The notes under the pieces were generated by a model, which had not been told where the DNA came from, did not search any database, and saw nothing but the letters and a program-made list of their open reading frames with translations. From Larimichthys crocea (Eukaryota > Chordata > Actinopteri > Sciaenidae), in assembly GCF_000972845.2 (NCBI RefSeq), contig NW_020852647.1, forward strand, positions 271,006 through 335,005: a DNA stretch of 64,000 nucleotides. The letters are read 5' to 3'. Position 1 is the first letter of the stretch. Each line of letters opens with the position of its first letter. Of the stretch, positions 53,641 through 64,000 are shown piece after piece. The translations under genes were made by a program, and so were the position numbers.

Positions 53641-54128
53641 TAAACTTGTTTGTTTTTCTTTTGCCTCATCAATAATCATCAATAATCATCAATAGTCAGT
53701 CATTGATAATCGATCATCGATCACTGCTGTAACACATTTCAGTATCAGAATGCGTGAATGTGAAGAATGCGGTTATATAACGCGTTCAGGCCCCGCAGCT
53801 CGTATTTTAATTTCAGTTTAATAACCTTTAAATAACGTTTAATTAACATGTTTAAAAACGTTAATTAACGTTTAATGCCGTCATTGCGTGTGTCTTTCAA
53901 TGTGAAATTAACTTCTTGTAACGGGCTCCTTGTTCTTCCTCGGTTCTGTCCGCGGGGCTCGCGGCTCGTCTCTGTCCGGGTCTCTGGATGTCTGAGCGGG
54001 GAGCGGCAGCAGCGGGACGCGGGGACACTCGCCCTGCTCCCCGGCCTGCCTGCCTCTCCCCTCTCGCTCACATCTCTCCGCGCCCGCGCCGCTTCCATTC
54101 TCCATCCAACAGCTGGAGCAGTGGGAGC

Positions 54129-54184
54129 GCGCACCTGTCTGCTCTCACCTGTCCGTGCGCACCTGTCTGCTCTTACCTGTCCGC
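54129..54184 (-). promoter_or_regulatory. zeb2: 28-bp tandem duplication creating splice-donor and ZEB-type E-box cluster
   Basis: Two copies (54129-54156 and 54157-54184) differ at two bases. On the plus strand they read CACCTG at 54132, 54146 and 54160 and TACCTG at 54174, with CAGGTA at 54186 and 54200 just beyond. In zeb2 mRNA sense the same words are CAG|GTAAGAG, CAG|GTGCGC and CAG|GTGAGAG, i.e. several good 5' splice sites in register. Confidence 0.6.
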
Positions 54185-54539
54185 GCAGGTAGAGCAGCTC
54201 AGGTACCCGCCGCGCTGATTGGCTCCTGAAAGAGATGCAGAGGAGAGGAGAGATACCGGAGAAGCTCCGTGTCTCCTGCAGGAGGAAACTCAAAGTGCTG
54301 TAGCGTCTGAACGTCCTCGCACAAAGGAAGCTGGACCTGGACCCGGTTCGGTCTGGTTTGTCCCGTTGCTGCCGCAGAGCGGTGTCCGGGATGGGAGCGT
54401 CGGTCCGGGCGGGCAGGTCGGGAATGGTCCGTGTGACGCCTCCCTGCCGGAGCTGTCACCACAACAAACAGACGAGACCCGCAAACACCACGCGCCACCT
54501 ACCTTCACAAGGAGGGATCGTTAATGAAGGAGTGACTCC

Positions 54540-54715
54540 TCCTCGGCCTCCTCTTCCTCTCCTCCTTCATCTTAGTCTCCTGCTCTTCTTCCTTTTCCTT
54601 CTCCTTTTCTCTTCGTCTTCCTTCTCCTCTTCTTCCCTTCTTCCTCCTTCTCCTCTTCTCCTCCTCCTCTTATTCATCTACTCCTCTACCTCCCCCCTCT
54701 TCTTCTTCTCTTACT
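54540..54715. repeat. Polypyrimidine (TCC/TTC) tract
   Basis: CT-rich simple sequence with CCTCTTC and CTCCTCCT repeats. Confidence 0.92.
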
Positions 54716-54724
54716 TTGTTAAAT

Positions 54725-57440
54725 TAGTTTAAGTTTTGTTGATGAGCGTTAGTTTATGTTGTTATATTAGTTTACGTTATTATGGCTTATGTTATGTTAT
54801 ATTAGTTTACATTATATTACTTTACATTATGTTATATTAGTGAATGTTATGTTAGTTAGCGTTATGTTATATTAGTTTACATTATGTTAGTTTACATTAT
54901 TACGGTTTATGTTATGTTATATTTGTTCACGTTATATTAGTTTACGTTATATCAGTTTACGTTATATTGGTTAGCGTTATTTTATATTAGTTTATGTTAT
55001 GTTATATTAGTTGACATTATGTTAGTTTATGTTATTATGGTTTACGTTATGTTACATTAGTTTACGTTATGTTAGTTTATGTTATTATGGTTTACGTTAT
55101 GTTATATTAGTTTATGTTACGTTATATTAGTTTACATTATATTAGTTTACGTCATGTTATATTAGTTTACGTTATGTCAGTTTACGTTATTATGGGTTCC
55201 GTTATGTTATATCAGTTTACGTTACGTTAGTTTCCGTTAATATGGTTTCCGTTATGTTATATCAGTTTGTTATATTGTAATGTTACATTATATTAGTTTA
55301 CGCTGTTATATTAGTTTACATTATGTTACTTTATGTTATTATGGTTTACGTTATGTTATATTAGTTTATGTTCCGTTATATTAGTTTAAGTTATGTTAGT
55401 TTACGTTAATATGGTTTACGTTATGTCATATCAGTTTACGTTATGTTATATTAGTTTACGTTATGTTAGTTTACGTTAATATGGTTTACGTTATGTTATA
55501 TCAGTTTACGTTAAGTTATATTAGTTTACGTTATGTTAGTTTCCGTTAATATGGTTTACGTTATGTCATATCAGTTTACGTTAAGTTATATTATTTCAAG
55601 TTATGTTAGTTTACGTTAATATGGTTTACGTTATGTCATATCAGTTTACGTTATGTTATATTAGTTTACGTTATGTTAGTTTACGTTAATATGGTTTACG
55701 TTATGTTATATCAGTTACGTTAAGTTATATTAGTTTATGTTATATCAGTTTGTAATATTGTTATGTTACATTATATTAGTTTACGTTATGTTATATTAGT
55801 TTACGTTATGTTAGTTTATGTTATTATGGTTTACGTTATGTTATATTAGTTTACGTTATGTCAGTTTATGTTATTATGGTTTACATTATATCAGTTTACG
55901 TTATGTTATATTACTTTACGTTATATCAGTTTATGTTACATTGTTATGCTACATTATATTACTTTACATTATGTTATATTAGTGTATGTTATGTTAGTTA
56001 GCATTATGTTATATTAGTTTACATTATGTTAGTTTACATTATTATGGTTTATGTTATGTTATATTTGTTCACATTATATTAGTTTACGTTATATCAGTTT
56101 ACGTTATATTGGTTAGCGTTATTTTATATTAGTCTATGTTATGTTCTATTAGTTTACATTATGTTAGTTTCTGTTAATATGGTTTCCGTTATGTTATATC
56201 AGTTTCCATTATGTTATATTAGTTTATGTTATATCAGTTTGTTATATTGTTACATTATATTAGTTTACGTTATGTTATATTAGTTTACGTTATGTTAGTT
56301 TATGTTATTATGGTTTACGTTATGTTATATTAGTCTGCGTTATGTTGGTTAGTGTTATGTTATATTAGTTTATGTTACGTTATATTAGTTTACATTGTAT
56401 TAGTTTACCTTATGTCATATTAGTTTACGTTCTGTCAGTTTACGTTATTATGGTTTACGTTATGTTATATCAGTTTACGCTATGTTATATTAGTTTCCGT
56501 TATGTTAGTTTCCGTTAATATGGTTTCCGTTATGTTATATCAGTTTACGTTATGTTATATTAGTTTCCGTTATGTTAGTTTCCATTAATATGGTTTCCGT
56601 TATGTTATATCAGTTTGCGTTATGTTATATTAGTTTATGTTATATCAGTTTGTTATATTGTTATGTTACATTATATTAGTTTACGCTGTTATATTAGTTT
56701 ACGTTATGTTAGTTTATGTTATTATGGTTTACGTTACGTTATATTAGTTTATGTTATGTTAGTTTACGTTAATATGGTTTACGTTATGTTATATCAGTTT
56801 ACGTTATGTTATATTAGTTTACGTTATGTTAGTTTCTGTTAATATGGTTTACGTTATGTTATATCAGTTTACGTTATGTTAGTTTATGTTATTATGCTTT
56901 ACGTTATGTTATATTAGTCTACATTATGTTGGTTAGCGTTATGTTATATTAGTTTATGTTATATCAGTTTGTTATATTGTTATGTTACAATATATTAGTT
57001 ATAATACGTTAATATACGCTATGTTATACATTAGTTTACGCTATGTTAGTTTACGTTATTATGGTTTACGTTATATCAGTTTACGTTATGTTATATTAGT
57101 TTACGTTATATCAGTTTATCTTATATCGTTATGCTACATTATATTAGTTTACATTATGTTATATTAGTCTATGTTATGTTAGTTAGCGTTATGTTATATT
57201 AGTTTGTTACGTTATATTAGTCTACGTTATTATGGTTTTCGTTATGTTATATCAGTTTACCTCATATTAGTTTACGTTATGTCAGAGTGTTATTATGGTT
57301 TACGCTATATCAGTTTACGTTATGTTATATTAGTTTACATTATGTTAGTTTACGTTATTATGGTTTACGTTATATCAGTTCACCTTATATTAGTTAGTTA
57401 TTAGTTTATGTTATATTAGTTAATGTTATATTAGTTTATG
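54725..57440. repeat. Long AT-rich minisatellite (TTAGTTTACGTTATGTTATA)
   Basis: About 2.7 kb of degenerate units TTATATTAGTTTACGTTATG, with TTATTATGGTTTACG and ATCAGTTTACG variants. Short Tyr/Val/Leu-rich frames are artefacts. It separates the zeb2 5' region from sequence further upstream. Confidence 0.95.
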
Positions 57441-57467
57441 TTATATTAGTTCGTTATACTAGTTGGT

Positions 57468-57600
57468 TCAATTCAAATCAGTTTTATTTATATAGCTCCA
57501 TATCATAACAAAAGTTATCTCATGACACTTTTCATACAGAGAAGGCCTCTCTATAATATTATTTACAGAGACTAACAGTCCCACCATGACACTGTGTTAC
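57468..57600 (-). mobile_element. L2-like LINE 3' tail, antisense
   Basis: TTCAATTCAAATCAGTTTTA then TTTATATAG at the left and TTATTTACAGAGAC-type sequence to the right are the complement of the fish L2 3' tail (AATAAA...TTGAA end). Confidence 0.75.
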
Positions 57601-57609
57601 ACATTATGT

Positions 57610-60600
57610 TATGCTAAATGACAATAAATTATGTTATATTAGGGTGCATTACAGGGTTGTTGGATAATTTTATTATTAATGTCCTCATTGGGCTTCTGTA
57701 CTCATGGCAAGCATTAAATCTGTTCCCTTGTATTGGTCATGTGATCACCTGGTCATGTGACTCTGCAGCCTCACGCAGGTGGATGATAATCTGTGATGGA
57801 GACGTCTGGATTACATTAATCTGTGTTGTCGTGGGTTAGTAGATGGGGGGTATTATTGGGGTGTTAAAGGGGTATTACACTAAGTGCTCCCAGGGGGAGG
57901 CGGTCCACATCTGTCTGAAACAAGCTCTGTCTGTGCGATGACCAAAACCATCCTGGACCTGCTGCAGCAGGAAGTACATCCTCTGAAGGTAGGAGCTAAA
58001 ATTCAGCTTGAGGTTCTGGATGATTCCTGGGCGGTTCCCAGGAACCAGAACGACTCCATAGTGATCTGAAATCACCTGGATATGAACATATCTCTTTATT
58101 TTGATATTTACACAAGGAAGAAGCATTAATAATCTTCATTACTCTGTTTATATTCGTGTTTAATCAAATGAAATTAAGAACCATTGTATTTGTTGAGATG
58201 CAGTGTTATACATTAGCTCTTAACTTATAAACGTCTCTGTGCACTTTAGCATTTTTTTTCAAGTTTTGTGACCACCATCATTTGTCCTTCACATTAGGAG
58301 GGAGAGGGTGAGGTAAGGGGGGGGGGGGTGTAATCAGATATTAAATCTGTAGACCGGACCATTAAATACAGGAAGCAGCTGATGTTTACAAAATAAAAGT
58401 CATAGTGGTGACAGAAGTACGGTGCGTTCGGCGTGTTTCATGGTGCTTCCTGTGCACAGAAACATGCGTGTTGTATGTGCTCCCACACACTCCTCTCAGG
58501 CTGGATTAAAGAGGAGGAATAAGTCTCTCCTCCTCTTCCTCCCCCTCATCCTCCTCTCATCACAGCTTCCTGTTCAATCTACCTGACAGTCTTTTCACAG
58601 GTACAAAGTAATCCTCGCCATGGGCTTGCTGAGCTGAGCCGATCACGAGTCAAATGTTTCTGCTTCACATTAAAAGACTCAGCATCATTTCACTTCCTTT
58701 TCAAAACACAAAGAACTGTCCTCGCTCAGTGCTGATGAAGGTCAGCGCCTGCACACCAAAGGTCCGCCGCAGTCCGGTCCATCACAGGGAAGTCCTGTAA
58801 ACTGTTGTTTTTGTTGTCGGATTAACCGACCGGCAGCTCAAACGGATTTTCTGCTGCTAAGACTCAGAGATGATTTTAAACTTTAATGAAACCAGAACCA
58901 GAGACAGAGACCTGAACCAGCATCAAGGTCTGAGAGACCACTACAGACCTGGACCAGACAGAGTATGATTGGGGATTTCCACCAGGTCTGTCAGCACTGC
59001 GGTTTTGCTCTGTCCTCTGCCCAGCATCAATCCCCACCGGCCTAGCCATATTCATGCGAGATCACAAGATCACGAGAGAATCCTAAATGTACGTGAGACC
59101 GTGAGATCCCGCATTAATCTGTGTGTATAAAGGAAACAACAACAAACAGCTGACTTTGCTTCTCCTACATGGAAGAGATTATAAAAAGGATCTGTTGTGT
59201 CATAAATTATTGTGTGTTGTTCCACTTCAATAATTAGTCTCTTGTCGTTCATGTTGAGACTCTTTGATCGATTGACTGCTGACCTGGTGCCACCGGTCAT
59301 GACGTAATGTTGATATGAAGTTGTGATAAGCTACGTGAACTGCGTATTGTGTTTTATTTTGAAAGGGGGCGGAAGTGTATTACGTTGATTATGTGTTGGA
59401 TTTCCTGTCTGGTGCAATCTGCTCTGTTGAGCTTCACACGGTTTAGCAGCTCCGTCAGAAATAGAAATGCTACGGAATGATAGCGCTGCAGCGCGGAGAG
59501 ACGCTGCTGAGACGTGCCGCGGGGCGCCTGGTGTGGATGCATTCATCGATTAGAGTTCCAGTGATCAGCTCCGGTGACCGCAGCACAGCCATTCTGCTGC
59601 GCTTACGTCCCAGGTGGAAATTAGGCTTGGCCGGACTCTGGGGGAATATGGGGGATTGACAGACTCTGCTGGACTGTGGTGTCTCTGTTAGTCCTCTCTT
59701 TGGTGTCAGCGTTGCAGGAAACAGTGAGCAGCTTGATGATGGAGGTTTGTTGCAGCTTCACCTCAGATGTCACTTCCTGTTCAGTCATTGTGTTGAACAA
59801 TCATCCAAACATGGACTTCCTGCTGTCAGATAAGCCCCCCCCCCCCCATAATCAGTCAACGTTCACGCCGTCCTGTTTCCTGCTCAGGTATCTCAGTTCA
59901 GCTTCCTGGACTCTCAGGGGGGACGAGCTGATCTGGGGCCGGTTCTGAGGACAGACCGGTCTGAAGGCTCACCTGCCTCAGGTACCACAGGAAGTGAGAG
60001 CGTTGATGGAACCATGACAGACCACCATGTCAGCTTCCTGTGCCCTTCCAAATTAAGATTAAGAATATATTTTTTTTTTAATGTAAACTTCTTCTCCACA
60101 TTTGTTAAAAAACGACAGTAATCAGATGGTCGTGATGTCACGAATAACTGTCCAATAATCAGCTGATTGGTCCCTGAAATGTGTGATTAACTTTTACTCT
60201 GAGCATCGTGTTCCTATGATAAACCACTGACCAATCAGAAGGCTCCCTGAAACAGGGGACGGAGTCACAGGATGTGATGTGACGTTATCATTTGTACGTT
60301 TCTCTACACGCTCAGTCCGAGCTGTCACAGACAGGAAGCTGTTTGCGTTTATCAGAGCTCCTGAATGCATCATGACAAACCACCAGCAGCCAGCACATGG
60401 TTAAAAATATCTGACGGGCTGTCAGTCCCACGCCACGATGAGAGGACACCATCACGAAGAGTCCTCCTGCATGCTGTCTGTCCTCCTGCAGGCGTCTGTC
60501 CTCCTGCAGGCCATGTCCTGCTGACAGACTCTGACCAGGAGGTCTGAGGTTCAGTCCCTTCACGGCCTCTGAGGATCAGACGATCGTCCAATCACACAGA

Positions 60601-61360
60601 GGAAGAAGAGGAGGAGGAGGAGGGCACAGCGACACACTGCTCATCTGGAGGGTCGACAACACGTTAATGTCACCTGAATATACAGTGTGAACGTGTGTAC
60701 TTCAGGGACATCTGTAATGTAAAGTAACTGTCCTCAGCAGGTTTCTGTCTTACGTCTCCTTTCTGTGTTTACAGAGGAACCAGAGTCGGGTCAGGACGCC
60801 TCAAGCTCGGTGCTAGAAGGTGCTGGACCCCCCTGCTTGTTGTTTTAGGAGGTTTACTGTGTAACGTGGACTCCCTTAGGGAGCATTCACAGAAATCTGA
60901 TCTGAAGGCAGCGAGTTAAAGAAACTTCTTCTTCTGTGGTGCTTCTTTCTCTGCATACAACACTTCCCCCCACATGTTGGACTGAACACAGTCTACTGGA
61001 GACAATGGGGCTGTCCTATGAAGTTTATAAGCCTGTCAGCGTGGACGGACAAAGAAAAGACTGACAAGGCTGAAAACAAGCAAGCTTTCTGTGAGGCTAC
61101 AGGAGAAGAAGAAGAAGAAGAAGGTCCCCCACCTGTTCAAAGGTTGTGAGAACAACAGGATCAGGTTTTAATCTGTGTGTAGGAGGGACGGCAGCCTGAA
61201 GGAGACAAACCACAACAACAAATCAGCATCATGGACAACGATTTAAACACAAAGAGAGCTCATATTATCACTTAGATCAAATCTGCTGCTTCAAACACGC
61301 CGATCCAGCAGGTCAACGAGGAGGAAGATTATGGGAAGTCTACGGGTCTCTGCAGGTCTC
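57610..61360. other. Upstream intergenic sequence, no gene recognised
   Basis: No exon, RNA gene or mobile element was recognised. A stretch at 58440-58700 (CATGCGTGTTGTATGTGC, TTCAATCTACCTGACAG, CCATGGGCTTGCTGAGC) has candidate conserved-element texture. G runs occur near 58317 and a C run near 59827. Confidence 0.35.
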
Positions 61361-61364
61361 TGTG

Positions 61365-62490
61365 GGTCTAACATAAATACATTGCATACGTCACGTACCT
61401 CAGATAACTTAAATACATCACATACGTTATGTCACGTACCTCAGATAACTTAAATACATCACGTACGTTATGTCACGTACCTCAGATAACTTAAATACAT
61501 CACATAAGTTACGTCACGTACCTCAGATAACTTAAATACATCACGTACGTTATGTCACGTACCTCAGATAACTTAAATACATCACGTACGTAATGTCACG
61601 TACCTCAGATAACTTAAATACATCACGTACGTTATGTCACGTACCTCAGATAACTTAAATACATCACGTACGTTATGTCACGTACCTCAGATAACTTAAA
61701 TACATCACGTACGTTATGTCACGTACCTCAGATAACTTAAATACATCACGTACGTTATGTCACGTACCTCAGATAACTTAAATACATCACGTACGTTATG
61801 TCACGTACCTCAGATAACTTAAATACATCACGTACGTTATGTCACGTACCTCAGATAACTTAAATACATCACGTACGTTATGTCACGTACCTCAGATAAC
61901 TTAAATACATCACGTACGTTATGTCACGTACCTCAGATAACTTAAATACATCACGTACGTTATGTCACGTACCTCAGATAACTTAAATACATCACGTACG
62001 TTATGTCACGTACCTCAGATAACTTAAATACATCACGTACGTTATGTCACGTACCTCAGATAACTTAAATACATCACGTACGTTATGTCACGTACCTCAG
62101 ATAACTTAAATACATCACGTACGTTATGTCACGTACCTCAGATAACTTAAATACATCACGTACGTAATGTCACGTACCTCAGATAACTTAAATACATCAC
62201 GTACGTTATGTCACGTACCTCAGATAACTTAAATACATCACGTACGTTATGTCACGTACCTCAGATAACTTAAATACATCATGTACGTAATGTCACGTAC
62301 CTCAGATAACTTAAATACATCACGTACGTTACATCACGTACCACAGATAACTTAAATACATCACGTACGTTACATCACGTACCACAGATAACTTAAATAC
62401 ATCACGTATGTAATGTCACGTACCTCAGATAACTTAAATACATCACGTATGTAATGTCACGTACCTCAGATAACTTAAATACATCACATT
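61365..62490. repeat. 41-bp satellite-like array, about 27 copies
   Basis: Exact period 41 bp: unit contains ATACATCACGTACGTTATGT followed by CACGTACCTCAGATAACTTA and A. Most central copies look identical; copies at both ends carry changes (CATACG, CATAAG, ACATCACG, ACCACAG). Little divergence implies recent expansion or homogenisation. Confidence 0.97.
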
Positions 62491-63229
62491 TTACGTGTGT
62501 GTACATTTTTTCGTTTACTGATTATAAGATGAGGTTAATAATTTGTTAAGGAACTAAAGAAAAGTCACTAAAGAAAGTCACTGCATACTATATACGAGAT
62601 ACTTACCTTAATTTCCGTGATGTGATGTCTTACAGCTAACCACTATCTGTTGCGGACAGCATTAACATGAAGCGGCGGGATACGAGACACAGCTAATGTG
62701 TGCGTAACATTTGAGTTTCTTGTGAAAATATAACTTCAGACTTCATATTTTTTTACAGTGTGGTCGATACTCCTGACCCACAATCCCCTGCTGCTGCTGT
62801 GAAACCAGACCTGAGGAGTGTGAGCCGACGTCCTTGAAGCCGTGTTGTGTTTGGACCAAAGCGTGTTTTTGTGGATTCAGTCTCGGCATGAAGCTCTCTC
62901 ATGATGATGTCACGGCGAGCAGCAGTGTAGTGATGATGTCGTCTGTGTTATGATAACTCGTGGGCAGGACCTCGTCTGGTTCTGGTGCCAGCTGGCGGAT
63001 CAGGATCAGAAACATAAGCCTGGACCACGTTTACCTCCTGGGGACTGATCTGAAGTCAGGTCTGTGGCTTCAGATCATCTGAGCTCAGTCTGACTGTGTT
63101 GGTGCTGCTGAGCCTGCAGCAGGTGGGTCAAACACCAACATATGAAGAGCACACACGGCTACTGAGCACGTGCAGAACAACAAACATACTCCTCATAAGG
63201 AAATCATCTCTGATGTTTGCACAGAGATT

Positions 63230-63470
63230 AACGCCAGATTGACTCGCTAAAGTAGCTAACTACTAATTAACTGCTGCTGACTGAATCTGCTGTTAGCATG
63301 CTAACAGAACCGGGCTCAGCAGCCGGACCGGACCAGGTTGGAGCACAAGGACCAACAGGGAACAACGTCACAGTACCGAGGAGATTCACAGACTTCATGA
63401 TGAAACATTGATACGTAGCAGCAGAGCTCTGAGGATCCAGTTGGTAACTATGTAGCTAACTGCTATATAC
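63230..63470. repeat. Dispersed repeat, copy 3 (GAGCACA...GACCAACAGGG family)
   Basis: Contains ACTGCTGCTGACTGAATC, AACAGAACCGGGCTCAGCAG, GGTTGGAGCACA, GACCAACAGGGAAC, ACAGTACCGAGGAGATTCAC and ATGATGAAACATTGAT. It is the most complete of the three copies. Confidence 0.7.
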
Positions 63471-63734
63471 GCATATTTTAGTTAGCTTGGATGTAAAGGT
63501 TCTGTTCTGTGCTCAGAGGTTCTGTTCTGTGCTCAGAGGTTCTGTTCGGTCCAGCTGTGTTCACTGGAAGGTAGACGCTGATGCTAGCTCATAGCACTAG
63601 CTGCAATGCTAACACACACTTGTAAACATTATCCACGCCACGTCCCTGTGTGATTCAGTGCTTAATATGTGTTAGTTCAACGTTAGTTTAAGGTTAGTGT
63701 AACGTTAGTTTAATCTGCAGGCAACATCACATGA

Positions 63735-63975
63735 CCTGTTCACCTGATGTTCAGGTGTGAGGTCACATGACCTGAGCTGATGTTCAGGTGAGAGGTCACA
63801 TGACCTGAGCTGATGTTCAGGTGTGAGGTCACATGACCTGTTCAGCTGATGTTCAGGTGTGAGGTCACATGACCTGAGCTAATGTTCAGGTGAGAGGTCA
63901 CATGACCTGTTCAGCTGATGTTCAGGTGAGAGGTCACATGATGTTCAGGTGTGAGGTCACATGATGTTCAGGTGG
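63735..63975. repeat. 34-bp minisatellite with AGGTCACATGACCT palindromes
   Basis: About seven units of GAGGTCACATGACCTG followed by (A/T)(G/T)(C/A)(A/G)GCTGATGTTCAGGTG. Five units keep an intact AGGTCACATGACCT; the last two are shortened. The array reaches nearly to the right edge of the window. Confidence 0.93.
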
Positions 63976-64000
63976 TTCAGTGTGAGCGAGTCTGATGAAG

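Larger units (their letters stand above)
52560..54500 (-). promoter_or_regulatory. zeb2: CpG-rich zeb2 5' region
   Basis: Two CpG-rich parts (about 52560-53240 and 53930-54500) are separated by a CA-rich array. The start exon probably begins at acceptor TTGTCAG|GCAGCAAG (exon base 53000), giving 66 nt of 5' UTR before the ATG. A non-coding exon 1 is then expected upstream, with its donor most plausibly in the 54129-54184 duplication. An inverted CCAAT box lies at 54218-54222. Vertebrate ZEB2 genes have such an untranslated exon and 5' UTR intron. Confidence 0.6.

Noticed and set aside
53114..53675. Thr/His-rich and Cys/Val-rich frames near zeb2 exon 1
   Set aside because: Derived from the CA-rich array.
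53865..54732. Frames of 65-142 codons on both strands in the zeb2 CpG region
   Set aside because: GC-rich DNA has few stops; no conserved motif or codon pattern supports a protein.
61365..62490. CRISPR array (regular 41-bp repeats)
   Set aside because: There are no unique spacers: the whole 41-bp unit repeats, and the context is a vertebrate genome.
63735..63975. CRISPR-like or prokaryotic operator array
   Set aside because: It is a tandem minisatellite with no distinct spacers in vertebrate DNA.

Overview
The window looks like vertebrate nuclear DNA, most likely from a teleost fish. Its genes are split into exons with GT-AG junctions, it is full of micro- and minisatellites and fish-type transposons (hAT, Tc1, Tx1-like and L2 LINEs), and it contains a ten-base run of N typical of a scaffolded assembly. 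Nothing prokaryotic or plasmid-like is present. Two protein-coding genes can be supported, both on the minus strand and in the order known from other vertebrates: zeb2 followed by gtdc1.

zeb2 is complete for coding sequence. Nine coding exons (52934 down to 18986) were joined by eye at consensus splice sites. They give an uninterrupted frame of 3537 nt (1178 residues; human ZEB2 has 1214) with the N-terminal NuRD-type motif, four N-terminal zinc fingers, the Smad-binding region, a central finger, the homeodomain-like segment, CtBP motifs and three C-terminal fingers. Intron 1 is about 25.5 kb. The 3' UTR (about 18985 to 16860) carries miR-200-family seed sites. The 5' end lies in CpG-rich sequence at about 52.5-54.5 kb, where a 28-bp tandem duplication creates several candidate splice donors and ZEB-type E-boxes.

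gtdc1 (GTDC1/QTMAN, a glycosyltransferase family 4-like enzyme) begins about 0.9 kb beyond the zeb2 3' end. It has a proposed 12-nt coding start exon at 15887-15898 and further exons at 8445-8635, 7971-8138, 7207-7380 and 2104-2220. The C-terminal half lies off the left edge of the window.

Layout: 1-1.9 kb is an antisense LINE remnant. 2.1-16 kb is gtdc1 with large minisatellites and two hAT-like elements, one carrying a nested element. 16-27.4 kb is the zeb2 3' UTR and exons 9-2. 27.4-52.9 kb is zeb2 intron 1, holding minisatellites, hAT elements, a solo LTR, a Tx1-like LINE, L2 pieces and several complex blocks that may be conserved regulatory DNA. 52.9-54.5 kb is the zeb2 5' region. 54.7-57.4 kb is a long AT-rich minisatellite. 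57.6-64 kb is upstream intergenic DNA with a very regular 41-bp satellite (61.4-62.5 kb) and a 34-bp repeat carrying AGGTCA-type inverted half-sites. By rough tally, tandem repeats fill a fifth to a quarter of the window.

I found no evidence of a novel multi-gene system. The most interesting leads are the zeb2 5' duplicated donor/E-box cluster, the retained miR-200 sites, an unassigned 105-codon ORF in zeb2 intron 1, and the mobile elements resolved to exact target-site duplications. All identifications come from recognising protein families and sequence patterns; no database search was run.
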